A DNA stretch of 6,618 nt from JBBRYB01 sp038238115 (lineage in GTDB: Bacteria; Actinomycetota; Actinomycetes; Propionibacteriales; Nocardioidaceae), in contig JBBRYB010000133.1 of NCBI GenBank assembly GCA_038238115.1, positions 1 to 6,618 on the forward strand, in the 5' to 3' direction. Position numbers and translations under genes: made by a program. Of this stretch, positions 1 to 5,908 are shown piece after piece. The notes below the pieces were generated by a model. The model ran no database searches, was not told the origin of the DNA, and worked only from the letters and a program-made list of their open reading frames with translations. Each line of letters begins with the position of its first letter. Within the stretch, counting starts at the first letter, position 1.

Positions 1-182
1 ACGTCCAAGGAGCCGCGCAGGCGCAGGCGACTCCGGTCGCCGGAAGGGCTGCCCGCCCGAGTCTGCGGGTAGGTCGCACGAGCGTGCCGGCAACGGCGCG
101 CCTAGATGGATGGCTGCTCAGGGTGTCGCGGAGACGCGGCTTCCCCAACAGAATCCGGCCTATGAGTCGGCTCGCCCGCCTT
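1..182 (+). ncRNA. rnpB: RNase P RNA, 3' part (5' end outside window)
   Basis: This is the 3' part of the catalytic RNA of ribonuclease P, which removes 5' leaders from pre-tRNAs. I recognise it from conserved blocks that match my memory of actinobacterial type A RNAs. GCCCGAGTCTGCGGGTAGG (53-71) is followed by GTCGCACGAG. An 8-bp stem (82-89 with 94-101) is capped by a GCAA tetraloop. The conserved CTAGATGGATGG lies at 102-113. A 6-bp stem (125-130 with 135-140) with a GAGA loop fits P18. The conserved ACAGAATCCGG (148-158) contains the 3' strand of the P4 helix. A GC-rich tail (about 163-180) fits the 3' strand of P1. The 5' half, with the other strands of P1 and P4, lies left of the window. 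The exact 3' end is estimated from the P1 strand. The gene is convergent with the integrase, whose stop codon is about 20 bases away. A covariance search would confirm the call. Confidence 0.9.
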
Positions 183-202
183 ACCCCCGTTGACCTGGGG
201 AT
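148..202. other. Probable attachment site (att) at the 3' end of rnpB
   Basis: A tyrosine integrase gene whose 3' end abuts the 3' end of a structured RNA gene is the classic layout of one end of an integrated element. The recombination core would be a short identity block inside the rnpB 3' segment (roughly 148-182), and the element begins just beyond it. No second copy of this segment appears elsewhere in the window, so the far att site must lie outside. The exact core cannot be fixed from one end alone. The location is inferred from gene layout, not from an observed direct repeat. Confidence 0.5.
185..200. terminator. Weak hairpin between rnpB and the integrase stop
   Basis: CCCC (185-188) and GGGG (197-200) flank an 8-base spacer, forming a short 4-bp GC stem exactly between the convergent rnpB and integrase genes. 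It could help end transcription from both sides, and actinobacterial terminators often lack a T-run. The stem is short and no T-tract follows on either strand, so this is only a candidate. Confidence 0.2.
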
Positions 203-1327
203 TCAGGCTAAGCCCGCCGCGTCGGTCCGCAGGTAGTCCGCAAGAAGCACTGAGTCCACGGCCTCGCGGGTGCGGTCGTCGCTGTCCGGCCACAGATGCG
301 AGTAGGTGTCCAGTGTCTCGGTTGCGCTCGCATGGCCCAGGCGAGCCTGCACCGTCTTGACGCTCTCGCCGTGCCGGATGAGCAGGCTGGCGTAGTAGTG
401 GCGCATCGAGTGGAAATGAGTGTCCGCGGGAAGGCCCGCGGCCTTGAGCGCCGGCCGCCAGACCCGTTGGAAGAACGACGTGCGGCGCACGGGCAACCCG
501 TCGAGTGTGAAGAGCAGGCCGCCCGGACCGGTGCCATGCTCTGCGACCTGGGCTGACAAGGCATCGACGACGACCTGGGGGAGCGGGATGATTCGGACAC
601 TCGCGGCTGTCTTTGGGGGGCCGAAGAACGGCGCCCGTCCGGTTACCTTGACCAGCTGCCGATCGACCAGGACCGTGCGTCGCATGAAGTCGACGCGATC
701 GAGCGAGAGGCCGAAGCACTCTCCCTGCCTAATGCCGGTGCCGGCCGCGAGCGTCACCATCGCTCGATAGGGACCAGGCATAGCGTCGTGAAGCAACTGG
801 ATCTGCTCTGTGGTCGGCGGTACGACGCGCGTGGTCGTCGTCTTTGGGAGCTTCGACCCGTCGCACGGATTGCCGACGATCCGACGGTCGCGGATGGCCG
901 CGCGGAACACACCGGAGACGATGCTGTGAGCGACACCAATGGTCGCCGGGGCGAGCGGCCGTTGCCTCGTCCTGGGGTCGCCAACCTCGAGACGCTTCAC
1001 CCACGCCTGGATGTGGCTCGGCAGGATGCTCGACAAGGGCCGGTCGCCGAACGTCGGGTAGGCATAGCGGCGCAGGTGCAGCTCGTAGTGGTTCGCCGTG
1101 GTAGGCCGATGCACCTGGACGGAGCGCCACTGCTCGGCGTAGTCGCGAAACGACGTCTGGCCTGCCTTGGGGTCGACGTAGTGCCCCACGACGATGCTTG
1201 CGGTGGTCTCATCGAGCCATCGCTGCGCGTCGACCTTGCGTCCGAAGTGTCTCGCGTGCTCACGGCCCGAGAGGTCGCGGTAGCGGGCTCGCCACTGGCC
1301 GTCTGGTCGCTTCTGGATGCTTGCCAT
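203..1327 (-). CDS. int: Tyrosine recombinase, element integrase
   Basis: A site-specific recombinase of 374 residues that would integrate and excise the element. From the ATG at 1327-1325, the N-terminus (MASIQKRPDGQWRARYRD) is a typical arm-binding start. A core-binding SAM-like domain covers about residues 55-160, and the catalytic domain about 170-365. All catalytic residues are visible: Arg200 in TGIRQGE, Lys239 in GPPKTAAS, His306 and Arg309 in HSMRHYYAS, His332 in LGHAS, and the nucleophile Tyr342 in LDTYSHL. I chose this start because GGGAGAG (1341-1335) sits 7 bases upstream and the protein begins as the family normally does. A longer frame to an ATG at 1468 adds 47 residues with no family resemblance. 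The gene is full length and intact, lies downstream of the xis-like gene on the same strand, and ends about 20 bases from rnpB, which points to rnpB as its target. Confidence 0.93.
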   Translation of the reverse strand: MASIQKRPDGQWRARYRDLSGREHARHFGRKVDAQRWLDETTASIVVGHYVDPKAGQTSFRDYAEQWRSVQVHRPTTANHYELHLRRYAYPTFGDRPLSSILPSHIQAWVKRLEVGDPRTRQRPLAPATIGVAHSIVSGVFRAAIRDRRIVGNPCDGSKLPKTTTTRVVPPTTEQIQLLHDAMPGPYRAMVTLAAGTGIRQGECFGLSLDRVDFMRRTVLVDRQLVKVTGRAPFFGPPKTAASVRIIPLPQVVVDALSAQVAEHGTGPGGLLFTLDGLPVRRTSFFQRVWRPALKAAGLPADTHFHSMRHYYASLLIRHGESVKTVQARLGHASATETLDTYSHLWPDSDDRTREAVDSVLLADYLRTDAAGLA

Positions 1328-1328
1328 C

Positions 1329-1461
1329 TCACTTCTCTCCCAACATGTCCGCGAATTCCCGCGGGTCGCTCTCGGTTGTCGCCGAGCTCGGCTGCGACCT
1401 CCTCCCAGAACCTCCAGGATGGCTTCCCGTCGCTGCGGGGCCGCTTCTCGATGTTGGCCAT
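1329..1461 (-). pseudogene. Possible relic of a second integrase N-terminus or small ORF
   Basis: An ATG at 1461-1459 opens MANIEKRPRSDGKPSWR, strikingly like the integrase's own start MASIQKRPDGQWR. The first 23 bases of the two match at 19 positions. The similarity stops after about 17 residues and the text becomes FWEEVAAELGDN. A different frame then reads ESDPREFADMLGEK and ends with TGA at 1331-1329, one base before the integrase ATG. Joining the two parts needs a frame change near 1375, so this could be a broken small gene, or a leftover from replacement or duplication of the integrase 5' end. Its own frame stays open into the integrase, which in GC-rich DNA says little. It could also be untranslated leader with chance resemblance. 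Confidence 0.3.
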
Positions 1462-1498
1462 GGTCCATCCTGTTCCTGGTGGCGAGCCCTGACGAGCT

Positions 1499-1732
1499 TC
1501 AGCGTGGTACCTGTGGACGGTTGCTTTGGTCGTGTAGCCAGGCGTGGACTTCGGTGCGCCAGTAGCGGACGCGGCGGCCGACGCGGAAGCCGCGGGGTCC
1601 GGTGCCAAGGTGGCGCCAGTAGCGCAAGGTGGCGAGGGGGACGCGCACGGCGGCGGCGACCTCCTTCATGGTGAGCAGTTCGTCGTTGGGGCATGTGCTG
1701 TCGGGTTCCCCGGGCTGGCGAGTGGTGGTCAT
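1499..1732 (-). CDS. Excisionase-like helix-turn-helix protein
   Basis: A 77-residue DNA-binding protein of the MerR-like excisionase type (HTH_17 class). Residues 19-67 carry the fold: LLTMKEVAAAVRVPLATLRYWR is the helix-turn-helix with its recognition helix, followed by a basic wing (GFRVGRRVRYW) and a final TEVHAWL helix. Such proteins bind near att sites and bend DNA to favour excision, and some also act as small transcription regulators. The ATG at 1732-1730 has a strong ribosome site, AAGGAG (1744-1739), 6 bases upstream, which supports this start. The gene lies upstream of the integrase on the same strand with about 170 bases between its stop and the integrase ATG, so the two are probably co-transcribed. 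The excisionase role is inferred from fold and position; a regulator role cannot be excluded. Confidence 0.85.
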   Translation of the reverse strand: MTTTRQPGEPDSTCPNDELLTMKEVAAAVRVPLATLRYWRHLGTGPRGFRVGRRVRYWRTEVHAWLHDQSNRPQVPR

Positions 1733-2091
1733 GTCCTTCTCCTTGTCGGTCGTGCTGTACCTTCAAGCGCACTGTGCGGCGCGAATAGACATCGCGCGGA
1801 CTCAGATCTTCATCGTGGCGACCGTCGTCCGGCTCTCCCGAGTTGCTGCTAGGTCGCTACCACGTGTACGCGTTCGAGTGGTCCACCATTGGTCACGCAT
1901 GCCCGACAAGTTTTCGTCTGTGGCGGGGCCGTTCATGTGCAGGCGCGTGCCGGGGGTGGTCATGGCGCTTGGTTGGGCGGATCGCCGTGGCGCCGGTGCG
2001 AAGGGTTGGTGCGCCTTCGCCGCATGGCTGATCGCAGTTCCCTGCGGGCTGGCTCGGACGGCTCCGCCCTCTTCTGTTCGCCGCAGTCCAG
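1733..2091. other. Noncoding gap between relaxase and xis-like gene
   Basis: This 359-base stretch has no convincing gene. It should hold the promoter and control sites of the xis-int pair, since the ribosome site of the xis-like gene is at its left edge. I see no clear -35/-10 pair. It contains an 11-bp perfect palindrome (1768-1778) and a shorter one, GTGGTCCAC (1878-1886). One frame overlaps the relaxase stop as ATGA and stays open to 1802 (listed separately as doubtful). Base composition is a little less GC-rich than in the neighbouring genes, as expected of intergenic DNA. Confidence 0.6.
1768..1778. promoter_or_regulatory. Palindrome upstream of the xis-like gene, candidate operator
   Basis: CGCACTGTGCG is a perfect inverted repeat around a central T, 36 bases before the xis-like ATG and 24 bases before its ribosome site. 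That position would suit a repressor or an Xis autoregulatory site. A palindrome of this length can arise by chance in GC-rich DNA, and no second copy was found. Confidence 0.2.
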
Positions 2092-2095
2092 TCAT
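1802..2095 (-). CDS. Doubtful small ORF overlapping the relaxase stop
   Basis: The relaxase stop TGA (2094-2092) overlaps an ATG (2095-2093) as ATGA, the arrangement used for translational coupling. The frame runs 97 residues to a TGA at 1802. The product (MTGLRRTEEGG at the start, TTVATMKI at the end) is rich in Arg, Thr and Pro and resembles no family I know. About two thirds of its codons end in G or C, clearly below the level expected of real genes here, which argues against coding. I list it only because of the start-stop overlap. Confidence 0.15.
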   Translation of the reverse strand: MTGLRRTEEGGAVRASPQGTAISHAAKAHQPFAPAPRRSAQPSAMTTPGTRLHMNGPATDENLSGMRDQWWTTRTRTRGSDLAATRESRTTVATMKI

Positions 2096-5000
2096 CGCCC
2101 GATGCTCGGTCCGTGGTCGAGCGGAGGGTGGCCGGGTTGGTTCGGCCCGGTCCGGTGGGGTTGCTGTTGGCGCCGCCAGCGCATCTGGGCCTGGCGGGCG
2201 GCGGTCTGGCGCTGGGCGGCCCGGTCGGCGGCCCACTTGTCCTGTTCGGTGTCGAGGCTGGCGGCTGGGAGGGCGCGGATGGCTGGCTCGTTCTGGAGAC
2301 GGCCGACCTGCGTCGTGGCGGTTGTCAGGTTGCGCTCGACGACGCCCAGCTCGTCGGTGACGGTGGTGAGCCGCTGGGCGGGGTCGGTGACGCGGGCGGC
2401 GCGGCCGTAGGGGCGAAGCTCGGCGTAGAGCGCGGTGTCGAGTCGGGTGCGGGCCTTCTCGGCTGCCTCGAACGCCGCTCGGGCGGCGTGTTCGGCCTGA
2501 TGGGAAGCGTCGGCGTCGGGGTGGGCTCTGGCCACCTGGCGGGTGACGTAGACGTTGATCTGCTCCTCGACTCGGCGTCTGTGCAGCCATTTCACCTGAC
2601 GGGCGAGCTCGGCCGGGTCGGTCGGCAGGTCGGGGTGGACCGGACGCCAACGCTGCGCGAACGCCGTCAGCTCGTCAGTCGCGGCGTGGACCTGGCGACG
2701 GCGCTGACCGAACCTGCCCGCACCCTCGTCAACGACACCGGCCGCTCGTTGCGCCTGCGACAGATCCGAGCGCCAGGCGGCCCAGATCCGGGTCCGGAAG
2801 TTGGCCGTCTTCGACTCCAGCGTGGTGTCGAGCTCGTTGACCCGGCGGTGTGCGTCAAGCCACTTGGTCTCGGCCGTGGACTGTTCGGCGCACACCCGCT
2901 CGCGGGTCGGCGGCGGCGCGAGGCGGGCACGGATCGCGGCCACCTGCTGGAGGGCGTCACGCTCGACGACGAGACGCTGGTGGTGTTCGGTGATGTCGGC
3001 TTGCTGGGTCCACGCGGCCCGGAGCTCGGCCAGCACCTCGTCGAGAGGACGCACCGGCGTCTGTGACCCGTACCGGTCGACCTCCTGGCCCGCCCGCTGG
3101 GCGGCGACGGTGGGTCCTAGGTCGGCCCGGTCCCGGCCGAAGACGTCGCGCCATTGTCGACGGGCGTCCTCGACGTCCTCGGTGACGATGTGGACGACGT
3201 TATCGACGCGGCCGCGGGTCATCGCCACGTACGCCGACGCCGCGCTGGTGTGCTCGCCAAGGACCAGGTGGCCGGTGCCGGTGGTCTCGCCCTGGGCGCC
3301 GTAGATCGTGGTGGCATACGCGAGTTCGACGTGCTTACGGACGTAGGCGGCGGGGACGGTGTGCACGTCGGTGGGTCGGCGACCGCGAAGGGTCAGGCCG
3401 CCGTCGGCGCTGACGGCGGTCACGGTCCAAGCTCGGCGGTTGGTCACCCCCAGGTGTCGGTCGTTGCGCCGGGTGGCGACCCGGTCACCGACCCCGATCC
3501 GCTCACCGGCCTGAGTGGCTACAGTGTTGGTGTCGGCGACGACCCCGGCGGTGACGAGCCGGTCACGGATCGCCCCGTTCAACCCGGCGGCCTGCTCGCG
3601 GGTGTCGGCCATCAGCAAGGTGCCGGCGGTGTCCCGCCGTTGTGTGACGATGGCGTCGGCGGCCAAGTGGGCCAGTGCCTGGGTGCGCTCCGCATCGCTG
3701 GGGTAGATGCGGACCTGGCCACGGCGACACAGCGCAGCCCACACCTCACCAACACGCTCACCATTCCCCTCACCACACATGACGTATGTCGCCGTCCCGG
3801 TGCGCAGGGCCAGGCTGATCGCGGCGTACTCCGGATCGGCGAACCGGTGCACCATGTCGAGGTCGACGTGAGCCTGTGGCGTGACCCAGGAGGCGGCGAG
3901 GTCGAGGACCCCACCGCGCCCCACCGCCGGGAGCTGATGTCGGTCGCCCACCAGCGCGACTCGGGCGCCCATCTCCTCGGCGACGGTGAGCAGCGCCGCC
4001 GCGGTGTCCTGGTCGAGCATCCCGGCCTCATCGACCAGCAGCAAATCGCCGGGAGCCAGGAGCGCTTCGGGCGCCGGGGTGGCTGGCTGGCGGGTCCGGC
4101 GGCCATCGTCGTCCCACCGAAACCCGTGCTGATGCACCAGCCACGCAACCGATCCGGCCTGGCCGACCTCGCGGGCGGCGACCTGGGCCGCCTTCAACGT
4201 TGGGGTGACCACCAGCATCCGATGGCCGCGCGCCTCCACGGCGGTCTCGGCCGCGGCCAGCGTGGTGGTCTTCCCCGCCCCCGCAGCCCCCTCGACGACC
4301 ATCAGCGCAGCCTCACCTGCCAGAACCGCGACCGCCGTCCGCTGGGCGTCGTCCAGACCCTCGACCGCCGTCACGGCCGCCGGCCGCGCCGACGCCTCGG
4401 CTCGGGACGCCAGTCGGGTGACGATGTCCGCCTCTACCGCGAGCACCTGCGCCGAGGTGAGCGAGCGGACGTGCTCTGGCACATTCGGCTGGTCCAGCAG
4501 GGGTACACACTTCTCGATGACGCGGGCGCTGAGATCTTCGGCCAGTTCGCTTCGGACCGCGGCGTCCGTTACCAGGCCGGTGGCAGCGATCTGCCTCTCC
4601 GCCTCCCCGCGGACGTCAGCGGGGTTCCACGCCGACCGCTGTACACCCAGTCGGATCAGAACCGTCTCGACGGCGGTCTCGCGGTCGAACCCACCAACTC
4701 GCGGCGCGCCGTCGATCGGCAGGCTGGGTTGCGCGGCGGGGCCGGGGTATCCGAGGTCGTGCAGCTGCTGGTTCCAGTGGGCGAGCATCGCGGCGCCATC
4801 GGTGGGGGTGATCTTGTCGGGCCGGGCGTCCTTCCATGCCCGCCGGTCCCACGACCGACGCACCCCCGGTCCGGGCTCCTGACTCGGGTTGGCGGCACGC
4901 CACCCTGCCTCGTACCGGTCGATGTTCCTGCCGATCTGCGCCGCCCGCTCACTGAACCCGCCCACGTACGGCGCCAGCTCGGCCACCTCGCACGTTGACG

Positions 5001-5676
5001 GGTCGAGGGTGAACCCGGCTGCCGTCAGCGCGGTCCGGAAGCCGGGGTCGGTCATGACGGCGGCGTGTCCGATGCCGTTGAGTGCTTCGATGCTGTCGCG
5101 GAACCCGACCGTGTGCAGTCCCCGCCACGCGCCGTCGGCGAAGACCCGGGCGTTGAACTGCAGATGCAGATGCAGATGCCGGTGCGGGTCACCGGCCCGG
5201 GAGGTGTAATGCCGCACTGTGACCGCCTCGACCCGCTCCACCGGCACCTGCACCTGCCGTCCCCTCGGCCCGACACGGGTGGTCGCGTGGGCGGCGACCC
5301 AGGCGATGATCTGCTCGGCGGCCCGGTCCTGCGCCGCGTCATACACCGCCGCCACCTCGGGATCGAGTGCTGCGGCGAGGGACCAGGTCTTCGGCCCGTT
5401 GACCGTGATCTCCACGAACCGGACCGCGCTGTCGTCCCGGCGGAGCCGGCCGCGAGCCTCACCTGACTTCGGGTCGTGACCGGCGACCCACTGCTCGTAC
5501 CCGTCCCCGTCGAGTAGACCGAGATCCTCCACCGCGGTGCCCGGTGCGGCACCGAACCTGCGCGCCAAACCGCTGCCCTCGGCAAGGTAGTAGTCATCGA
5601 CCCGAGACCGGTCGGCCTCAACATACGCACGTGCCGCAGAAGCCGCGCCCCGGTAGACCTTCACTCCACCATGCAT
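2092..5676 (-). CDS. MOBF-family conjugative relaxase-helicase (TrwC/TraA type)
   Basis: A protein of 1194 residues that would nick one strand at oriT, stay covalently bound to it, and unwind the DNA during transfer. Residue numbers here count from a TTG at 5688; the ATG four codons later (5676-5674) is preferred because MHGGVKVYRG fits how I recall related proteins starting, although neither start has a strong ribosome site. The TrwC-type relaxase domain spans about 7-320, with candidate nucleophiles Tyr33 and Tyr34 in VDDYYLAEG and the metal-binding histidine region HYTSRAGDPHRHLHLHL (160-176). A RecD/TraI-like superfamily 1 helicase follows: Walker A GAAGAGKTT (467-475), DEAG (553-556), GDRHQLP (581-587), YGAQGETTG (796-804) and AMTRGR (822-827). 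Residues 880-1170 are Arg/Ala/Glu-rich and probably helical or coiled coil. The reading frame is intact. The gene lies upstream of xis-int on the same strand; no coupling protein is visible. Confidence 0.93.
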   Translation of the reverse strand: MHGGVKVYRGAASAARAYVEADRSRVDDYYLAEGSGLARRFGAAPGTAVEDLGLLDGDGYEQWVAGHDPKSGEARGRLRRDDSAVRFVEITVNGPKTWSLAAALDPEVAAVYDAAQDRAAEQIIAWVAAHATTRVGPRGRQVQVPVERVEAVTVRHYTSRAGDPHRHLHLHLQFNARVFADGAWRGLHTVGFRDSIEALNGIGHAAVMTDPGFRTALTAAGFTLDPSTCEVAELAPYVGGFSERAAQIGRNIDRYEAGWRAANPSQEPGPGVRRSWDRRAWKDARPDKITPTDGAAMLAHWNQQLHDLGYPGPAAQPSLPIDGAPRVGGFDRETAVETVLIRLGVQRSAWNPADVRGEAERQIAATGLVTDAAVRSELAEDLSARVIEKCVPLLDQPNVPEHVRSLTSAQVLAVEADIVTRLASRAEASARPAAVTAVEGLDDAQRTAVAVLAGEAALMVVEGAAGAGKTTTLAAAETAVEARGHRMLVVTPTLKAAQVAAREVGQAGSVAWLVHQHGFRWDDDGRRTRQPATPAPEALLAPGDLLLVDEAGMLDQDTAAALLTVAEEMGARVALVGDRHQLPAVGRGGVLDLAASWVTPQAHVDLDMVHRFADPEYAAISLALRTGTATYVMCGEGNGERVGEVWAALCRRGQVRIYPSDAERTQALAHLAADAIVTQRRDTAGTLLMADTREQAAGLNGAIRDRLVTAGVVADTNTVATQAGERIGVGDRVATRRNDRHLGVTNRRAWTVTAVSADGGLTLRGRRPTDVHTVPAAYVRKHVELAYATTIYGAQGETTGTGHLVLGEHTSAASAYVAMTRGRVDNVVHIVTEDVEDARRQWRDVFGRDRADLGPTVAAQRAGQEVDRYGSQTPVRPLDEVLAELRAAWTQQADITEHHQRLVVERDALQQVAAIRARLAPPPTRERVCAEQSTAETKWLDAHRRVNELDTTLESKTANFRTRIWAAWRSDLSQAQRAAGVVDEGAGRFGQRRRQVHAATDELTAFAQRWRPVHPDLPTDPAELARQVKWLHRRRVEEQINVYVTRQVARAHPDADASHQAEHAARAAFEAAEKARTRLDTALYAELRPYGRAARVTDPAQRLTTVTDELGVVERNLTTATTQVGRLQNEPAIRALPAASLDTEQDKWAADRAAQRQTAARQAQMRWRRQQQPHRTGPNQPGHPPLDHGPSIGR
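5161..5178 (-). repeat. CAGATG hexamer repeat (x3) in the relaxase metal-site codons
   Basis: Three perfect tandem copies of CAGATG (CATCTG on the coding strand) encode His-Leu-His-Leu-His-Leu in the relaxase. They fall on the metal-binding histidine motif of the MOBF active site. Because the unit is 6 bases, gain or loss of a copy would add or remove one His-Leu pair without breaking the frame. Confidence 0.75.
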
Positions 5677-5715
5677 TTCCAACCACAACCAACAATCGAC
5701 ACCAGAAACGGATCG

Positions 5716-5739
5716 TGGGCCGCCCCAGGGGGCGGCCCA
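5716..5739. promoter_or_regulatory. Strong inverted repeat upstream of the relaxase: oriT, attenuator or terminator
   Basis: Arms TGGGCCGCCCC (5716-5726) and GGGGCGGCCCA (5729-5739) are perfect complements separated by AG, an 11-bp GC-rich hairpin. It lies 40 bases upstream of the relaxase ATG. A second small inverted repeat, CTACG/CGTAG, follows at 5741-5755. Inverted repeats beside the nick site are typical of oriT, and MOBF relaxases commonly act near their own gene. As RNA on the minus strand it would be a stable hairpin in the relaxase leader, or a terminator ending transcription from the IS side, although no T-run follows. The sequence alone does not decide between these. Confidence 0.4.
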
Positions 5740-5740
5740 T

Positions 5741-5755
5741 CTACGTCATTCGTAG
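5741..5755. repeat. Short inverted repeat next to the strong hairpin
   Basis: CTACG (5741-5745) and CGTAG (5751-5755) are complementary around TCATT, one base beyond the larger inverted repeat. Together they form two adjacent hairpins upstream of the relaxase. The short arms make it weak on its own; its interest lies in its position. Confidence 0.3.
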
Positions 5756-5908
5756 CATGCGTGCCGACGATCTGAAAGGTCTAACGGGCATATCGACGGG
5801 CCGGTGGAACAGGAAGTTGAGCAGCCGCTAACGGTCAGCGATATCCAGCAATTCAAGGTCGATCAGGGCTCATCGTTGGGTATCTCGGAGGTTCCCCACC
5901 TCTCAACG

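Noticed and set aside
1..202. tRNA gene as the attachment site
   Set aside because: No T-loop GGTTCGAATCC-type motif or cloverleaf could be found; the conserved blocks fit RNase P RNA instead.
102..719. Minus-strand open frame running from the integrase region into rnpB
   Set aside because: It is out of frame with the integrase, overlaps a structured RNA gene, and its sequence is Arg/Pro/His-rich translation of GC-rich DNA.
1328..1468. Extending the integrase to the ATG at 1468 (421 residues)
   Set aside because: The extra 47 residues look like no integrase N-terminus, whereas the ATG at 1327 begins a canonical one with a ribosome site just upstream.
788..1492. Plus-strand open frame of 234 codons opposite the integrase
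   Set aside because: It is antisense to an intact integrase with a complete catalytic set and shows no recognisable motif.
1802..2650. Long minus-strand frame of 282 codons overlapping the relaxase C-terminus
   Set aside because: Most of it is a shadow of the relaxase in another frame; only the short part beyond the relaxase stop is even possible, and that is listed with low confidence.
3154..4998. Long open frame of 614 codons on the plus strand
   Set aside because: It lies antisense to the relaxase and helicase motifs and is a by-product of GC-rich third positions; the translation is low-complexity Gly/Val/Asp-rich and no ribosome site is apparent.
5161..5178. CRISPR-like or regulatory tandem repeat
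   Set aside because: The units are only 6 bases, contiguous and in frame within a coding region, so this is a codon repeat, not an array.
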